From assembly GCF_900215325.1 (NCBI RefSeq), contig NZ_OCMS01000001.1, forward strand, positions 62,001 to 126,000: 64,000 bases of DNA, in the 5' to 3' direction. Both the position numbers and the translations under genes were made by a program. The stretch is from Fibrobacter sp. UWB16 (GTDB taxonomy: Bacteria > Fibrobacterota > Fibrobacteria > Fibrobacterales > Fibrobacteraceae). Positions 57,401 to 64,000 of this stretch are shown piece after piece. Below the pieces are notes generated by a model. The model saw only the letters and a list, made by a program, of their open reading frames with translations. It did not search any database and was not told the origin of the DNA. How positions within the stretch are numbered: the first letter of the stretch is position 1; every line of letters begins with the position of its first letter.

Positions 57401-57817
57401 TTCCGAAGCCGAGGCGCCCTTGGAGTCCGTAGCCGTAAAAGTCAAGTCTTCAGAGCCATTCCAAAGAGCATCCGGCGTGGTAATTTCAACCGTATGGTCC
57501 GGAGCAATATTCACCTTGAGGGCCTTGTTGCCACTGACTTTCCAGCGAATCTGGGAGGGCTGGTCCACATCGTCGGTGACAAAGTTATCAAGCTTAAACT
57601 TCGAGAAAGTTCCACCTTCCTGAATAGATTCACCAGGAATACCACCAATCTGAGGAGGCTCGTTTGCCGGAGCCGGTTCTGGCGCCGGGGCAGGTTCGTT
57701 CACAGGAGCTGCAGGCTCAGCCTGTGGAGCCGGTGCTGGATTTTGCGCAAACGACGATGTTGCAATAACACTAGCAGAAGCTATCAAGGTCGCCATGGAC
57801 CGCTTCAGTTTATTCAT
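51416..57817 (-). CDS. Giant exported protein of about 20 Ig/cadherin-like repeats
   Basis: 2133 residues from the ATG at 57817. Signal peptide ends near SSFAQ; a Pro/Ala/Glu-rich stretch follows. Then about 20 tandem domains of 90-115 residues, each with VNDPP at the border, EK or EG, LDxFVxDPDH, W-x-V-x-G-x-K-x-L-K-V, WNG-x-E and FTVTDPEGA. DPDH and TDPEG suggest Ca2+ sites as in cadherin-like domains. Domains 2, 5, 8, 11, 14 and 17 carry an insert that becomes longer and richer in Lys/Asp/Glu towards the C-terminus. The last domain differs (tandem-95-like) and the end is Lys-rich without a recognised sorting domain. Likely a stalk, adhesin or envelope scaffold. Confidence 0.9.
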   Translation of the reverse strand: MNKLKRSMATLIASASVIATSSFAQNPAPAPQAEPAAPVNEPAPAPEPAPANEPPQIGGIPGESIQEGGTFSKFKLDNFVTDDVDQPSQIRWKVSGNKALKVNIAPDHTVEITTPDALWNGSEDLTFTATDSKGASASETVNFSVESVNNPPVVAQIPSQVITEGKQFAKIRLDDFVNDPDHKKNQITWDTEVVPAGGPQADGDLSVTIDANRVATIVVPDAHWYGAARIKFIANDPDYGSDNKTAAFTVQPVNDPPTFTKKIPDQVIDEKNQFDMISLADYVTDPDDDPMKLKWTVTGNKDLKIEIDNYGSAIITTPNEFWNGQERVTFTVTDAAGASAKQDVLLKVKSINDPPEFVQNIPDQTIDEKQEFTPIQLGQYVKDPDHRIEMLKWAVAGAKDLKVSVSGGVATIRIPNKLWNGSESIKFKATDPEGASAECEAVFTVNSVNDLPKIIRPIPNQNISEKQQFTKIKLDDFVKDEDHKNSELSWDVEVKHQGPMPELGTLNVNIDDQHVATVEIPDPSWNGNTIATFTVTDPEGGSAKQDVALNVKSVNDPPVFKKIPDQAVEEKNEFTSFILDDYLSDADHDFSKLKVEVTGNKDLKVNIDNRSHEVSVKIPHDQWNGTENLTFTATDPEGARATTSAKFTVKAINDPPVMKDIREQTIKEKGEFQTIELDNFVEDLDHAKNRLKWTITGNKELKVAVDAARNVRITPPSPQWHGAEALTFKVCDPDNACDERTATFTVESVNDVPMFVKQVMPQTIREKGQFQPIKLADMVKDLDNKLSELTFSVSSKPAAGSKKKDSELKVEIDDQKVAKIIIPNKFWNGAEEITFTVTDPEGAKASSSALFTVESVNDLPEIKQVADQTIQEKGEFTPFNVSELVSDPDDRFESLKIDFTGNKDLKVDMSKAGIVTVKTPNKMWNGSEKVTFTVTDPSGAKARTTATFTVVSVNDPPVMKEIASQTVKEKESFKPIELDNYVEDLDHAKNRLKWKIEGQKELRVTMDATHKVTVTPPNASWNGSEKIRFTVTDPDGASDSKEVTFTVLSVNDAPEFVRDIRDQSIDEKKQFQPIKLADFVKDPDHKISDLKWTFKVSPIGQGSSKKKGKKDDEEPAGEKLSVNVDANQVANIVIPNKYWHGAANITFTATDPEGASASKTARFEVRSVNDAPIISKDAPMGETILEGGRFKTIDLSTLAEDPDHPASSLKWEVSGNRDLKVDIRKDNTVIISVPDKQWSGKENLTFSVTDPEGAYARHKMLFEVTRVNDPPTFVKRIPDQKIKEKETFKQIKLDEFVKDPDNKPNELRWRITGAKQLKAEISPSRVLTVMAPNKDFWCAPEMMILEVSDPDGAKTSQSITFEIVSVNDPPVLRDIPPQRIREKGQFKDIDLSKFVRDPDNTMEQLSWAVKVLKPETKPVKKSKKDKKKGKKDDDEEDEEAVKDPFSVVIYKGGLAHINIADPHWHGERNVVFTVKDPDGATDSKTVNFVVESVNDAPVIRPILAQTIKEKEHFEPIDLTKFISDPDHPTSSLKIEVAQTRALKATINAKKQLVVTTPDKYWNGSEKIRLDVTDPEGARASQQIDFEVTPVNDPPTIVKQIGDQKIKEKEKFTMVDLTKVVHDPDNKPNELKWSVAGNNELVVDIKNGRATVTTPNPNWFGKETLVFTVMDPAGDKQSAKATFEVTPVNDPPKFKTIPPQVIDEKKTFPAIDLTKYVTDPDNKVDELKWSIDGENPFASAAPAKSKKKDKKKDKKKKKHVEEEPAPTFGKHELKYNISEKGILTVEIPNKYWNGSETVTINVFDPSKEKASIEVRFTVKSVNDAPVVKEIPGQTTLEGKAFKSINLDDFVSDPDHKKNEIRWKVSGAKNLDVRINANRVAEIKPRRDNWFGDETIIFTATDPAGGTDKSVVKFIVKHVNAAPVMRDIPDYTIRENQNEGVIATIKLDQYARDKDHNFDDLKWKFTGNKQLQVTYDKAKKTVIVAQPYSHWKGKPERITFTVTDPEGATAHKTATFTVIAVNNAPETKPLSYQTREGEVLKVPAATGLMSAAKDPDGDKLESVKTVMKPRNGRIVLNEKNGSFEYTPNKGFSGIDEFTYKVFDPSGLGSKVTNVEISVQFKPKDVRGNNANKKKK

Positions 57818-57844
57818 TTTAGATCTCCGATTCCATATACGCAA

Positions 57845-58231
57845 TCAAAATTTCACTGTGAAATTTTTCACACGTCCTTAAAAACGTCTCTAAATATAAT
57901 GCTTTTCTGCGAAATCTTTTCATATTTCAAAAATGTTTTTCCATAACAAAAAAAGGCTTTTTTGTCCAGCCGTTCCAATTATTTCACGTAACTTTTTGAC
58001 TATCAACGACTTACAGAAAAATCCCCCCAAAAAGTAAAACAGGCGCCATTTTTCAAGAAAACGCCATTTTTCCGAAAAAAGCGCCCTCCAACCGCCCGCA
58101 ATTGTAAACTTTTTGTAAAAATTGGATTTTTTAAGGCATCAGCCCCTCGCAAGAAGGTTCCAAAATATGACAAATTGAGCTAAAAAAGCTAGTTTTAGAG
58201 ATAAACCGATTAAATCTAACCAGGAAACACA
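57845..58231. other. Divergent promoter region with CGCCATTTTT repeats
   Basis: About 390 bases between the giant gene and the 58232 gene, very AT-rich. CGCCATTTTTC occurs twice near 58044-58075 with a related AAAAAAGCGCC inverse. CAATTG-type and CTAAAA / TTTTAG dyads lie at 58100-58195. No gene seen. Confidence 0.4.
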
Positions 58232-58639
58232 ATGAAATTCGTATTTCTCTGCGACGCCAACTACCTCAAAGGCGACATGGTCAACTTCCAGAACAACTTC
58301 CCGACCAATCACGAACTCGTGACGATGACCTCTGAAGACCTTCTCCAGAGCAAGTCCATCATCGAAGGGACATTCGCTATCTTGGCAGAACGCACCACTT
58401 GGCAGAAGAACTTCAGCCTTTTCCGCTACTTCGGCCTCCTCCCGCTCCTTGAAGTGCTCCCGCTCGGCATCGTCAGCCGTGGCCGCCGCAACGAACCCAT
58501 CAAGGGCCGCAGCCAGAACAGAAACCAGGAAATATTCTTCAACCCGGCCGCATCCGCTGAAGAACTTTATCTCCAGGTCGACAAGTTCGTCGCCGCTCCT
58601 CCTTCTGGCTACTCCTATCCGCGCGGAGCCGCCAAGTAA
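58232..58639 (+). CDS. Small cytoplasmic protein, receiver-like fold possible
   Basis: 135 residues without signal or membrane segment. MKFVFLCDANY could be the first strand of a receiver-like alpha/beta fold, with GIVSRGR as a late strand and SAEELYLQVDKFV as the last helix; the phospho-Asp cannot be assigned. C-terminus Pro/Ser-rich. Stop is three bases before the M23 peptidase ATG, so the two are coupled and probably act together. Strong codon bias suggests abundance. Confidence 0.7.
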   Translation: MKFVFLCDANYLKGDMVNFQNNFPTNHELVTMTSEDLLQSKSIIEGTFAILAERTTWQKNFSLFRYFGLLPLLEVLPLGIVSRGRRNEPIKGRSQNRNQEIFFNPAASAEELYLQVDKFVAAPPSGYSYPRGAAK

Positions 58640-58642
58640 GGC

Positions 58643-60175
58643 ATGCAAAGAAAGGTCCTAGAAAGCCTTTACAACCAAGGCGGGCTTACACTTTTCGCCA
58701 TTTCTGACGAAGAAGCGTTACCCATAGAAGCCTTGCATAAATTCGCACTGGCACTTAACGCCGGTGCGCGTTTTGTTGTAATTGACTTCACTGGGAAGCG
58801 CCCTCTCGAAGGGAACGCCCCCATTCAAGCCGCAGACCTTTCAAAAAAGATCCTCTCATCCGAAGAAATCGAAAAAATTTCCGCCTCATTTGCTGACGAC
58901 GGAAGTATTTCATTCACGGGGACCAAAGCACTCCCCACTTCGGACGACGCATTCCGCAAGCTCTACCACAACATCAAAAGCCTCGAAAAGATAGCCCCGC
59001 ACGTCATAGGCATCATTTCGACAGAGCAAGTCGAGAACGTCGGACACCTCGTCTCTATGGCGCGCCTCCTGATTATGCATGTGACGCCCCTTTCAATGAA
59101 ATCGGCAGCCGCATTCATCGAAGACGTCAAAGAGGCTCAAAAAATCGAGATTTTGTGGCTTTCCAAGGAACGCCCAGCCAGACGCAGTTACCCCAAGGCC
59201 CGCAAAGCCATTAGCCGAAACGCCTGCGCCACCAAAGAAGCCTTTTCCATCGATTTCAAGAAAAATCCAGAAAAACTAGCCCAGGTTGTAAGGAAACTCC
59301 ATAAAGTATCCATTCTCGTCAAGAATCCGCTGGACGGATTCCCGAGAATTATCCGCAACCTATTCCCGCTTTTGCTCATTGCGGTCATTATCGCCCCGTT
59401 CCTGTTCGTAACAGACATCGACAGGAGCGATTCGAACCTCCGCGACCGCATCCAGGAACGAAACCAGCTCTCCGTAGCCCCTTCGTTTGAATACACCTTC
59501 GATGGAAACGAAAGTATGCAGCGCATCGCCCGTTACGCCATCGGACGCTTTGACGCCATCATCACCAACGACAAGATGATCAAGAACTACGTGGCGAAAA
59601 CGCTTGAGGACAACGGATATAAAGTCGTCGAATGGGAAAGAGGAAACTTGAACATTCCGCCTAAAGGGACGACCATACGCTTCTCGAGACCGGACGAAAT
59701 CAAGCGCCCCGCCTCGGCAGATACAATCGGCGCCGCCTGGAAATACTGGACATCCGTCATTTCGGATAGCATCGCCTACATTACTGAATTTTATCACGAA
59801 ACAGCGACAGCCACGCAACGAAAGCATAACGGTATCGACGTCGCAAGCCGCCAGGGGGCCCGTATTTTAGCACCATTCGGCGCAAAGGCCTGGACGAGCC
59901 GCGATGAACGAGGCGGCGTCATCATTGCACTTGTCCGCAAGGAAGACGTTATCTTGTTCATGCACTGCGACAAGCTCCTTTATCTGAACGGCCAGGAAGT
60001 CATGCCGGGCGACCCGATTGCAACCGTCGGAACCACCGGGCACACCACAGGGCCACACGCCCACATTGTTACAGGGCTCGTGAGCAAGAAGGGCAAAAAG
60101 CGTATTGGCAATGTCAAATACGACGTAATTGACCCTATCAAGTGGTTTTACAAGTTCAAGCCGACCAACAAATAA
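58643..60175 (+). CDS. Membrane-anchored M23 peptidase with cytoplasmic domain
   Basis: 510 residues. About 1-230 precede the membrane segment and should be cytoplasmic: a Rossmann-like pattern (ARFVVIDFTGK, HVIGIISTEQVENVGHL) reminiscent of MinD/FlhG folds but with no P-loop. One TM helix (LFPLLLIAVIIAPFLFV) near 247-265. The C-terminal part is an M23 fold: HNGIDVAS (HxxxD), FMHCDKL, GHTTGPHAHI (HxH). Such domains cut or bind peptidoglycan stem peptides. A cytoplasmic sensor-like domain joined to a periplasmic M23 is unusual. Coupled to the 58232 gene. Confidence 0.85.
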   Translation: MQRKVLESLYNQGGLTLFAISDEEALPIEALHKFALALNAGARFVVIDFTGKRPLEGNAPIQAADLSKKILSSEEIEKISASFADDGSISFTGTKALPTSDDAFRKLYHNIKSLEKIAPHVIGIISTEQVENVGHLVSMARLLIMHVTPLSMKSAAAFIEDVKEAQKIEILWLSKERPARRSYPKARKAISRNACATKEAFSIDFKKNPEKLAQVVRKLHKVSILVKNPLDGFPRIIRNLFPLLLIAVIIAPFLFVTDIDRSDSNLRDRIQERNQLSVAPSFEYTFDGNESMQRIARYAIGRFDAIITNDKMIKNYVAKTLEDNGYKVVEWERGNLNIPPKGTTIRFSRPDEIKRPASADTIGAAWKYWTSVISDSIAYITEFYHETATATQRKHNGIDVASRQGARILAPFGAKAWTSRDERGGVIIALVRKEDVILFMHCDKLLYLNGQEVMPGDPIATVGTTGHTTGPHAHIVTGLVSKKGKKRIGNVKYDVIDPIKWFYKFKPTNK

Positions 60176-60341
60176 CATTTTTTGGTGTTTTACGTCACAC
60201 GTAACGTAAAAATATGTGAAAAACGGCCTTTCGTAACTGTAAATTTACACCCTTACTATCGCAAATCTATCCACAATTAAGTAACTTTGGAACACGGGAT
60301 TGATGTAGTAAAAAAACAATGTCAAACAAAAGGATTAGGAC

Positions 60342-60794
60342 ATGAAAAATTCCATCATTTGGGCATCCCTCGCACTCGTCGCAGCATTCTTCTCTGCATG
60401 CTCTGGAGTCGTGACCCCAAAGGCCGAACTCGCCACCCATACCGATTCGGTACACGATATTCCTGCTATTGACAGCCTTATCGTCAGCATGAAACAAGAC
60501 TACATCAAGCAGTGCTATATGCCTGTTGCAAGCCACATGCCGCCCGAAAATTCCTGCCAGTCTGACTTGTTCCAGATGGTCGAACGCCGCTACCACATGG
60601 ACTTCAACCAGAACCACGTCGCTGCTGCTAGCAACGAACTCTTCTTCAAGGACGTCGTTCCGGAAATCAACAAGAAGGTCAAGAGAGAACCGGCCCTCCG
60701 CGATCCGCTGCGCCGCGCATTCTCCAACAGCAACGAAATGCTTGCCTACTACAAGGACAAGTACAAGTTCAACACCCAGATTGAACAGTTCTAA
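60342..60794 (+). CDS. Small lipoprotein, unknown
   Basis: 150 residues. Lipobox FSAC (Cys20) after a clear signal; helical body with Cys residues (KQCYMPVAS, ENSCQSDLF) and an Asn/Lys-rich C-terminus. Good ribosome site (AAAAGGATTAGGAC). Own terminator at 60824. No family recognised. Confidence 0.8.
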   Translation: MKNSIIWASLALVAAFFSACSGVVTPKAELATHTDSVHDIPAIDSLIVSMKQDYIKQCYMPVASHMPPENSCQSDLFQMVERRYHMDFNQNHVAAASNELFFKDVVPEINKKVKREPALRDPLRRAFSNSNEMLAYYKDKYKFNTQIEQF

Positions 60795-60823
60795 TTCAAG
60801 TTTTTCTTGTTAAGACTACATTG

Positions 60824-60850
60824 AACACGGCTACTCTGCCGTGTTTTTTT
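60824..60850 (+). terminator. Intrinsic terminator after the 60342 lipoprotein
   Basis: Perfect stem AACACGGC / GCCGTGTT, six-base loop, seven T. Confidence 0.9.
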
Positions 60851-60851
60851 C

Positions 60852-60890
60852 ATGTCATCCCGGACTCCGTTCCGGGATCACCAGACACAA
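60852..60890. repeat. Palindromic repeat upstream of leuC
   Basis: GTCATCCCGGACTCCGTTCCGGGATCAC; its inner dyad is the same as that inside the OppD-like gene. Confidence 0.8.
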
Positions 60891-60988
60891 TTCTAATAGC
60901 AATCTAAATTCAATACCTACCTTTTAAGTATTTTCAAAAAATTCTATATTTACGCCCGCAATAAAACAAACCTAAAAGAGACAAATCT

Positions 60989-62398
60989 ATGGGAAAATCA
61001 CTCTATCAGAAAATTTTCGAAAGCCACACGGTAGCTAAGCTCCCGAGCGGCCAGTGCCAGCTCTTTATCGGGCTTCACCTCTGCCACGAAGTGACGAGTC
61101 CGCAGGCCTTCGCCCAGCTCCGCGAAGAAGGTCAGAAGGTGCTGTTCCCGGAACGCACTTTTGCAACGGTCGACCACATTATCCCGACCACATTCCCGGA
61201 ACGCAACCGCCCGCTTCAGGACGGCATTTCCGAAGAGATGTTCTCCCATATCGAAAACAACACCAAGAATAACGGCATCAAGTTCTTTGGCCCCGCAACC
61301 GCTGAACAGGGCGTGATCCACATCGTAGGCCCGGAAGAAGGCGTTACGCAGCCGGGTATGACCGTTGCCTGCGGTGACTCCCACACGGCAACGCACGGTG
61401 CATTCGGTGCTATCGCATTCGGTATCGGCACAAGCCAGGTGGCAGACGTTTTGGCCACCCAGACGCTCGCCATGAGCCCGCTCAAGACTCGCCGCATCAA
61501 GTTCACCGGCAAGCTCAAGCCGGGTGTAACCGCCAAGGACGTCGCCCTTGCTTACATCGCTAAGCTCGGAGTGAACGGTGGCGTTGGCTACGCTTACGAA
61601 TTTGCCGGTCCGGTCATCGAAGAAATGGGCATGGAAGGCCGTATGACGGTCTGCAACATGGCTATCGAAGGCGGCGCCCGCGTCGGTTACTGCAACCCCG
61701 ACGAAAAGACTTTTGAATACCTCAAGGGCCGTCCGTACGCCCCGAAGGCCGACAAGTGGGACGAAGCCGTTGCTTACTGGAAGTCCGTCGCTACCGACGC
61801 CGACGCACAGTTTGACGACGAAGTCGAAATCAACTGCGACAACCTCGAACCGATGGTCACCTGGGGTATCACTCCGGCTCAGGCCATCCCGCTCAACGGC
61901 AACATGCCGAAGATCGACGAATTCGAAGGCAGCGAAAAGAAGGTCATCTCCGAAGCTTATGAATACATGGGCTGGGAAGAAGGTTCCAAGATGATTGGCC
62001 GCCCGATCGACATCGCCTTCGTGGGTAGCTGCACCAACGGCCGCCTCTCCGACTTGCAGGCCGCCGCCGAAATCATCAAGGGCCACAAGGTCGCTCCGAC
62101 CGTCAAGATGTGGGTCGTTCCGGGTTCCATGAAGATCAAGGTGGAAGCCGAACAGCTCGGTCTCGACAAGATCTTTAAGGAAGCCGGTGCCGAATGGCGC
62201 GAAGCAGGCTGCTCGCTCTGCCTCGCCATGAACCCGGATAAGCTCAAGGGTCGCCAGGTCAGCGCAAGCTCCAGCAACCGTAACTTCAAGGGCCGCCAGG
62301 GCAGCCCGACGGGCCGCACCATCCTCATGAGCCCCGCCATGGTGGCTGCTGCCGCCATCGAAGGCAAGATCACCGACGTCCGCAAGTACATCAAGTAA
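60989..62398 (+). CDS. leuC: 3-isopropylmalate dehydratase large subunit
   Basis: 469 residues. [4Fe-4S] ligands in GSCTNGR and [29 protein letters not shown] and [10 protein letters not shown] are family motifs. Isomerises 2- to 3-isopropylmalate with LeuD. AAAAGAG precedes the start. leuD follows after 18 bases. Confidence 0.97.
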   Translation: MGKSLYQKIFESHTVAKLPSGQCQLFIGLHLCHEVTSPQAFAQLREEGQKVLFPERTFATVDHIIPTTFPERNRPLQDGISEEMFSHIENNTKNNGIKFFGPATAEQGVIHIVGPEEGVTQPGMTVACGDSHTATHGAFGAIAFGIGTSQVADVLATQTLAMSPLKTRRIKFTGKLKPGVTAKDVALAYIAKLGVNGGVGYAYEFAGPVIEEMGMEGRMTVCNMAIEGGARVGYCNPDEKTFEYLKGRPYAPKADKWDEAVAYWKSVATDADAQFDDEVEINCDNLEPMVTWGITPAQAIPLNGNMPKIDEFEGSEKKVISEAYEYMGWEEGSKMIGRPIDIAFVGSCTNGRLSDLQAAAEIIKGHKVAPTVKMWVVPGSMKIKVEAEQLGLDKIFKEAGAEWREAGCSLCLAMNPDKLKGRQVSASSSNRNFKGRQGSPTGRTILMSPAMVAAAAIEGKITDVRKYIK

Positions 62399-62416
62399 CG
62401 CAAGGAGATTTAAAAA

Positions 62417-63019
62417 ATGAATTCTATCGACATTGTTAAAGGTTCCGGCGTTCCTGTACGCGGTAACGACATCGACACTGACCGTATCATCCCGGCACGC
62501 TTCCTCAAGTGCGTGACTTTCGAAGGCCTCGGCGCAAACGCCTTTGCCGACGATATCGCAGGCCTCGCCGCTCAGGGCAAGGTCCACCCGTTCCGCGATC
62601 CGGCCTACAAGAACGGCTCCATCCTCGTCTCGAACCAAAACTTCGGTTGCGGTTCCAGCCGTGAACACGCTCCGCAGGCCCTGAAGCGCTGGGGCATCCG
62701 CGCCATCATCGCCGAAAGCTACTCCGAAATCTTCTTCGGTAACTGCGTCGCCATTGGCGTGCCCTGCTACAAGGTAAGCCACGAAGTGGCCGACAAGATC
62801 CTCGCCTGGATCGAAGCACACCCGAGCGAAGAACTCGTCACGAGCACCGAAAGCCGCACGCTCAAGATGGGTGACGAAACCATCGAGCTCACGCTTGCCG
62901 ACGGCCCCCGCGGTCAGTTCCTCGACGGCTCCTGGCACGCACGCTCCGCCCTCATGGCCAACGCCGACAAGGTGCAGGAACTCGCCAAGAAGCTCCCGTA
63001 CATGAACTTCTTGAAGTAG
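62417..63019 (+). CDS. leuD: 3-isopropylmalate dehydratase small subunit
   Basis: 200 residues. GNDIDTDRIIPARFLK and GCGSSREHAPQAL are the swivel-domain signatures, and FGNCVAIG follows. Ribosome site AAGGAG. Partner of LeuC; leuB is elsewhere at 30297. Confidence 0.96.
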   Translation: MNSIDIVKGSGVPVRGNDIDTDRIIPARFLKCVTFEGLGANAFADDIAGLAAQGKVHPFRDPAYKNGSILVSNQNFGCGSSREHAPQALKRWGIRAIIAESYSEIFFGNCVAIGVPCYKVSHEVADKILAWIEAHPSEELVTSTESRTLKMGDETIELTLADGPRGQFLDGSWHARSALMANADKVQELAKKLPYMNFLK

Positions 63020-63085
63020 GAAGTAGACGGTAGGAAGTAGACTGTAAAAATGTCATGCCCGCCTCCGAGCGGGCACCTTCCTTTC
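63016..63085. repeat. GTAGGAAGTAGAC tandem and palindromic repeat
   Basis: GTAGGAAGTAGAC occurs twice in tandem right at the leuD stop; the same word lies at 41638 after lysS. Then ATGTCATGCCCGCCTCCGAGCGGGC, a palindromic repeat copy. Confidence 0.65.
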
Positions 63086-63088
63086 AAA

Positions 63089-63121
63089 AACGTCCAGGTT
63101 AAAAGCCTGGGCGTTTTTTTT
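63089..63121 (+). terminator. Intrinsic terminator of leuCD
   Basis: Stem AACGTCCAGG / CCTGGGCGTT (one G-U pair), seven-base loop, then seven T. Confidence 0.9.
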
Positions 63122-63175
63122 ATTTTGTACATTTACGTTTGTTAAAAAAACTACCTTCGTTTAAGGAGGTTTTAT

Positions 63176-63799
63176 ATGAAATTTTCGACTATCATTTCTG
63201 TATTGAGTATCATCGCACTTGTCGGCTGCGCGAGCGCTCCTCGTCAACGCAGCATCAACGAAATTCCGGAATACGGCAACCAGCCCAAGAGTGCAGAAAT
63301 GTTGCAAGCAGACCAGGAATTTCTAGCCCTGACAAAAGGCAAGGAAAAAGAATCCTTTGACCATATGATGGCTGTCGGATGGTCCTTTTTCAAACGAGGC
63401 GATATCGGGACCGCCATCAAGCGCTTCAACCAGGCGTGACTTATAGACTCTACCCGCTACGAGTCTTACTGGGGCTTTGCCGCCGCCGAAGGACGCCTGA
63501 ACAACTTCGAAACATCCAAGCATTATTATGAAAAGGCCCTCAACCACGGAGGCGACACTAAAATTCTGAACCCCGAATATGCCATCGTTCTCCGCGAACA
63601 AGCCAAGGCCGAAAACAACAGCGAAAAGCTCGCCAATGCAGACAACCTGTTCATGAGCGAAATCGAAGCGGGCAACGAAAAAGCAGCCTGCATTTACGCC
63701 TACCAGCTTTACCGCGATAACAAGAAAGAAGAAGCCTGCAAAATCATGGAATCTTGCCCAGATGATAAAGACAATCTGAAAAAGGCATGCGGGATGTAA
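63176..63799 (+). pseudogene. TPR lipoprotein gene interrupted by in-frame UGA
   Basis: From the ATG at 63176 (GGAGG upstream) a lipoprotein (VGCASAP, Cys19) reads 87 codons to a TGA at 63437. The same frame then stays open for another 119 codons to the TAA at 63797 and reads as protein: LIDSTRYESYWGFAAAEG, then a TPR-like HYYEKALNHGG and a Cys-containing tail. In TPR proteins of this kind the sequence is typically FNQAWLLDP, so the UGA stands where Trp (UGG) is expected: a single base change. Either a nonsense mutation or read-through; UGA serves as stop in other genes here (e.g. the Xer gene). Confidence 0.8.
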
Positions 63800-63805
63800 G
63801 GGGAT

Positions 63806-63970
63806 TTAGGATTCATGCCTGTAAAAACCGTTAGCCAACGATGCAAGTTCTTTTCTGCGTTCCTCGGTAATCTGAGTTTTTCCAGCATGATTTGCCTCGA
63901 AATCGGCAAGGATTTCTTGTTCCTCTTCGTCTAGATTGAACTTTTTCGCATGCTTTTTAAAAGACAGCAT
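63806..63970 (-). CDS. Small 54-residue antitoxin-like protein
   Basis: MLSFKKHAKKFNLDEEEQ... ends YRHES. A basic start and acidic amphipathic helix (LDEEEQEILADFE) resemble the N-terminus of CopG-associated antitoxins; no ribbon-helix-helix follows, so this is tentative. Its ATG overlaps the stop of the gene running off the window (TAATG) with GAGGA upstream. Convergent with the TPR lipoprotein gene. Confidence 0.55.
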   Translation of the reverse strand: MLSFKKHAKKFNLDEEEQEILADFEANHAGKTQITEERRKELASLANGFYRHES

Positions 63971-64000
63971 TATAGACCATTCCTCACAGCTTCAATTTCA
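63970..64000 (-). CDS. 3' end of a gene beyond the window
   Basis: Last nine codons (EIEAVRNGL) and TAA of a minus-strand gene. Coupled to the 54-residue gene; too short to identify. Confidence 0.5.
   Translation of the reverse strand, partial: EIEAVRNGL

Noticed and set aside
51791-57946. A 2051-codon open frame on the plus strand opposite the giant repeat protein
   Set aside because: It mirrors the repeat period of the real gene and has no signal, ribosome site or domain; biased codon use opens the antisense frame.
60998-62938. A 646-codon minus-strand frame across leuC-leuD
   Set aside because: Antisense of conserved genes; no recognisable motif.
63437-63439. UGA as a selenocysteine codon
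   Set aside because: The position fits a conserved Trp in a TPR segment, and no SECIS-like hairpin or redox motif is seen.

Overview
The window looks like chromosome of a Fibrobacter (F. succinogenes or a close relative). The main evidence is three proteins with the FISUMP domain (Fibrobacter succinogenes major paralogous domain), a TIGR02147-type protein, and many lipoproteins with serine-rich linkers after the lipid-attachment cysteine. Short palindromic repeats of the GTCAT(T/C)CC type fill many gaps. All calls were made by reading the sequence and from recalled family knowledge; no database was searched.

Layout. 0-8.3 kb: a lipoprotein, an SDR epimerase next to an atypical DnaA, then a minus-strand operon pyrD / outer-membrane protein / PDZ-thioredoxin / ClC channel. 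8.4-10.5 kb: M20 dipeptidase and CobB-type sirtuin. 10.6-16.1 kb: a complete-looking phosphorelay, made of a hybrid histidine kinase, a separate HPt protein and a REC-GGDEF-EAL output protein. 16.2-21.6 kb: a cytoplasmic zinc-ribbon FISUMP protein, then a namZ / Opp-Yej-type transporter operon that suggests peptidoglycan recycling, then a sugar nucleotidyltransferase. 21.7-22.3 kb: three identical tRNA-Lys(CUU) genes in 225-bp tandem units. 22.4-34.7 kb: surface lipoproteins, a Xer recombinase and leuB. 34.9-41.6 kb: housekeeping genes adk, clpC, lolD, lolC/E and lysS.

The block from about 41.6 to 48.8 kb, between lysS and prfC, is AT-rich and accessory. It holds a 1200-residue helical-repeat protein ending in a restriction-endonuclease-like domain (candidate defence protein), a RelE/XRE toxin-antitoxin pair, a 10-C tract beside a small ORF, and a run of small exported or membrane proteins. 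After prfC and a deoxyinosine glycosylase comes a 2133-residue exported protein of about twenty Ig/cadherin-like repeats with a three-domain super-period. The right end holds a membrane-anchored M23 peptidase, leuC-leuD, a TPR lipoprotein gene interrupted by UGA, and a small coupled gene pair at the edge.

The strongest leads are the 1200-residue solenoid-nuclease candidate, the super-repeat of the giant surface protein, the DnaA with altered arginine-finger and DNA-contact motifs, the in-frame 54-bp palindromic element inside the ABC transporter gene, and the tRNA-Lys array with covarying 3' hairpins.
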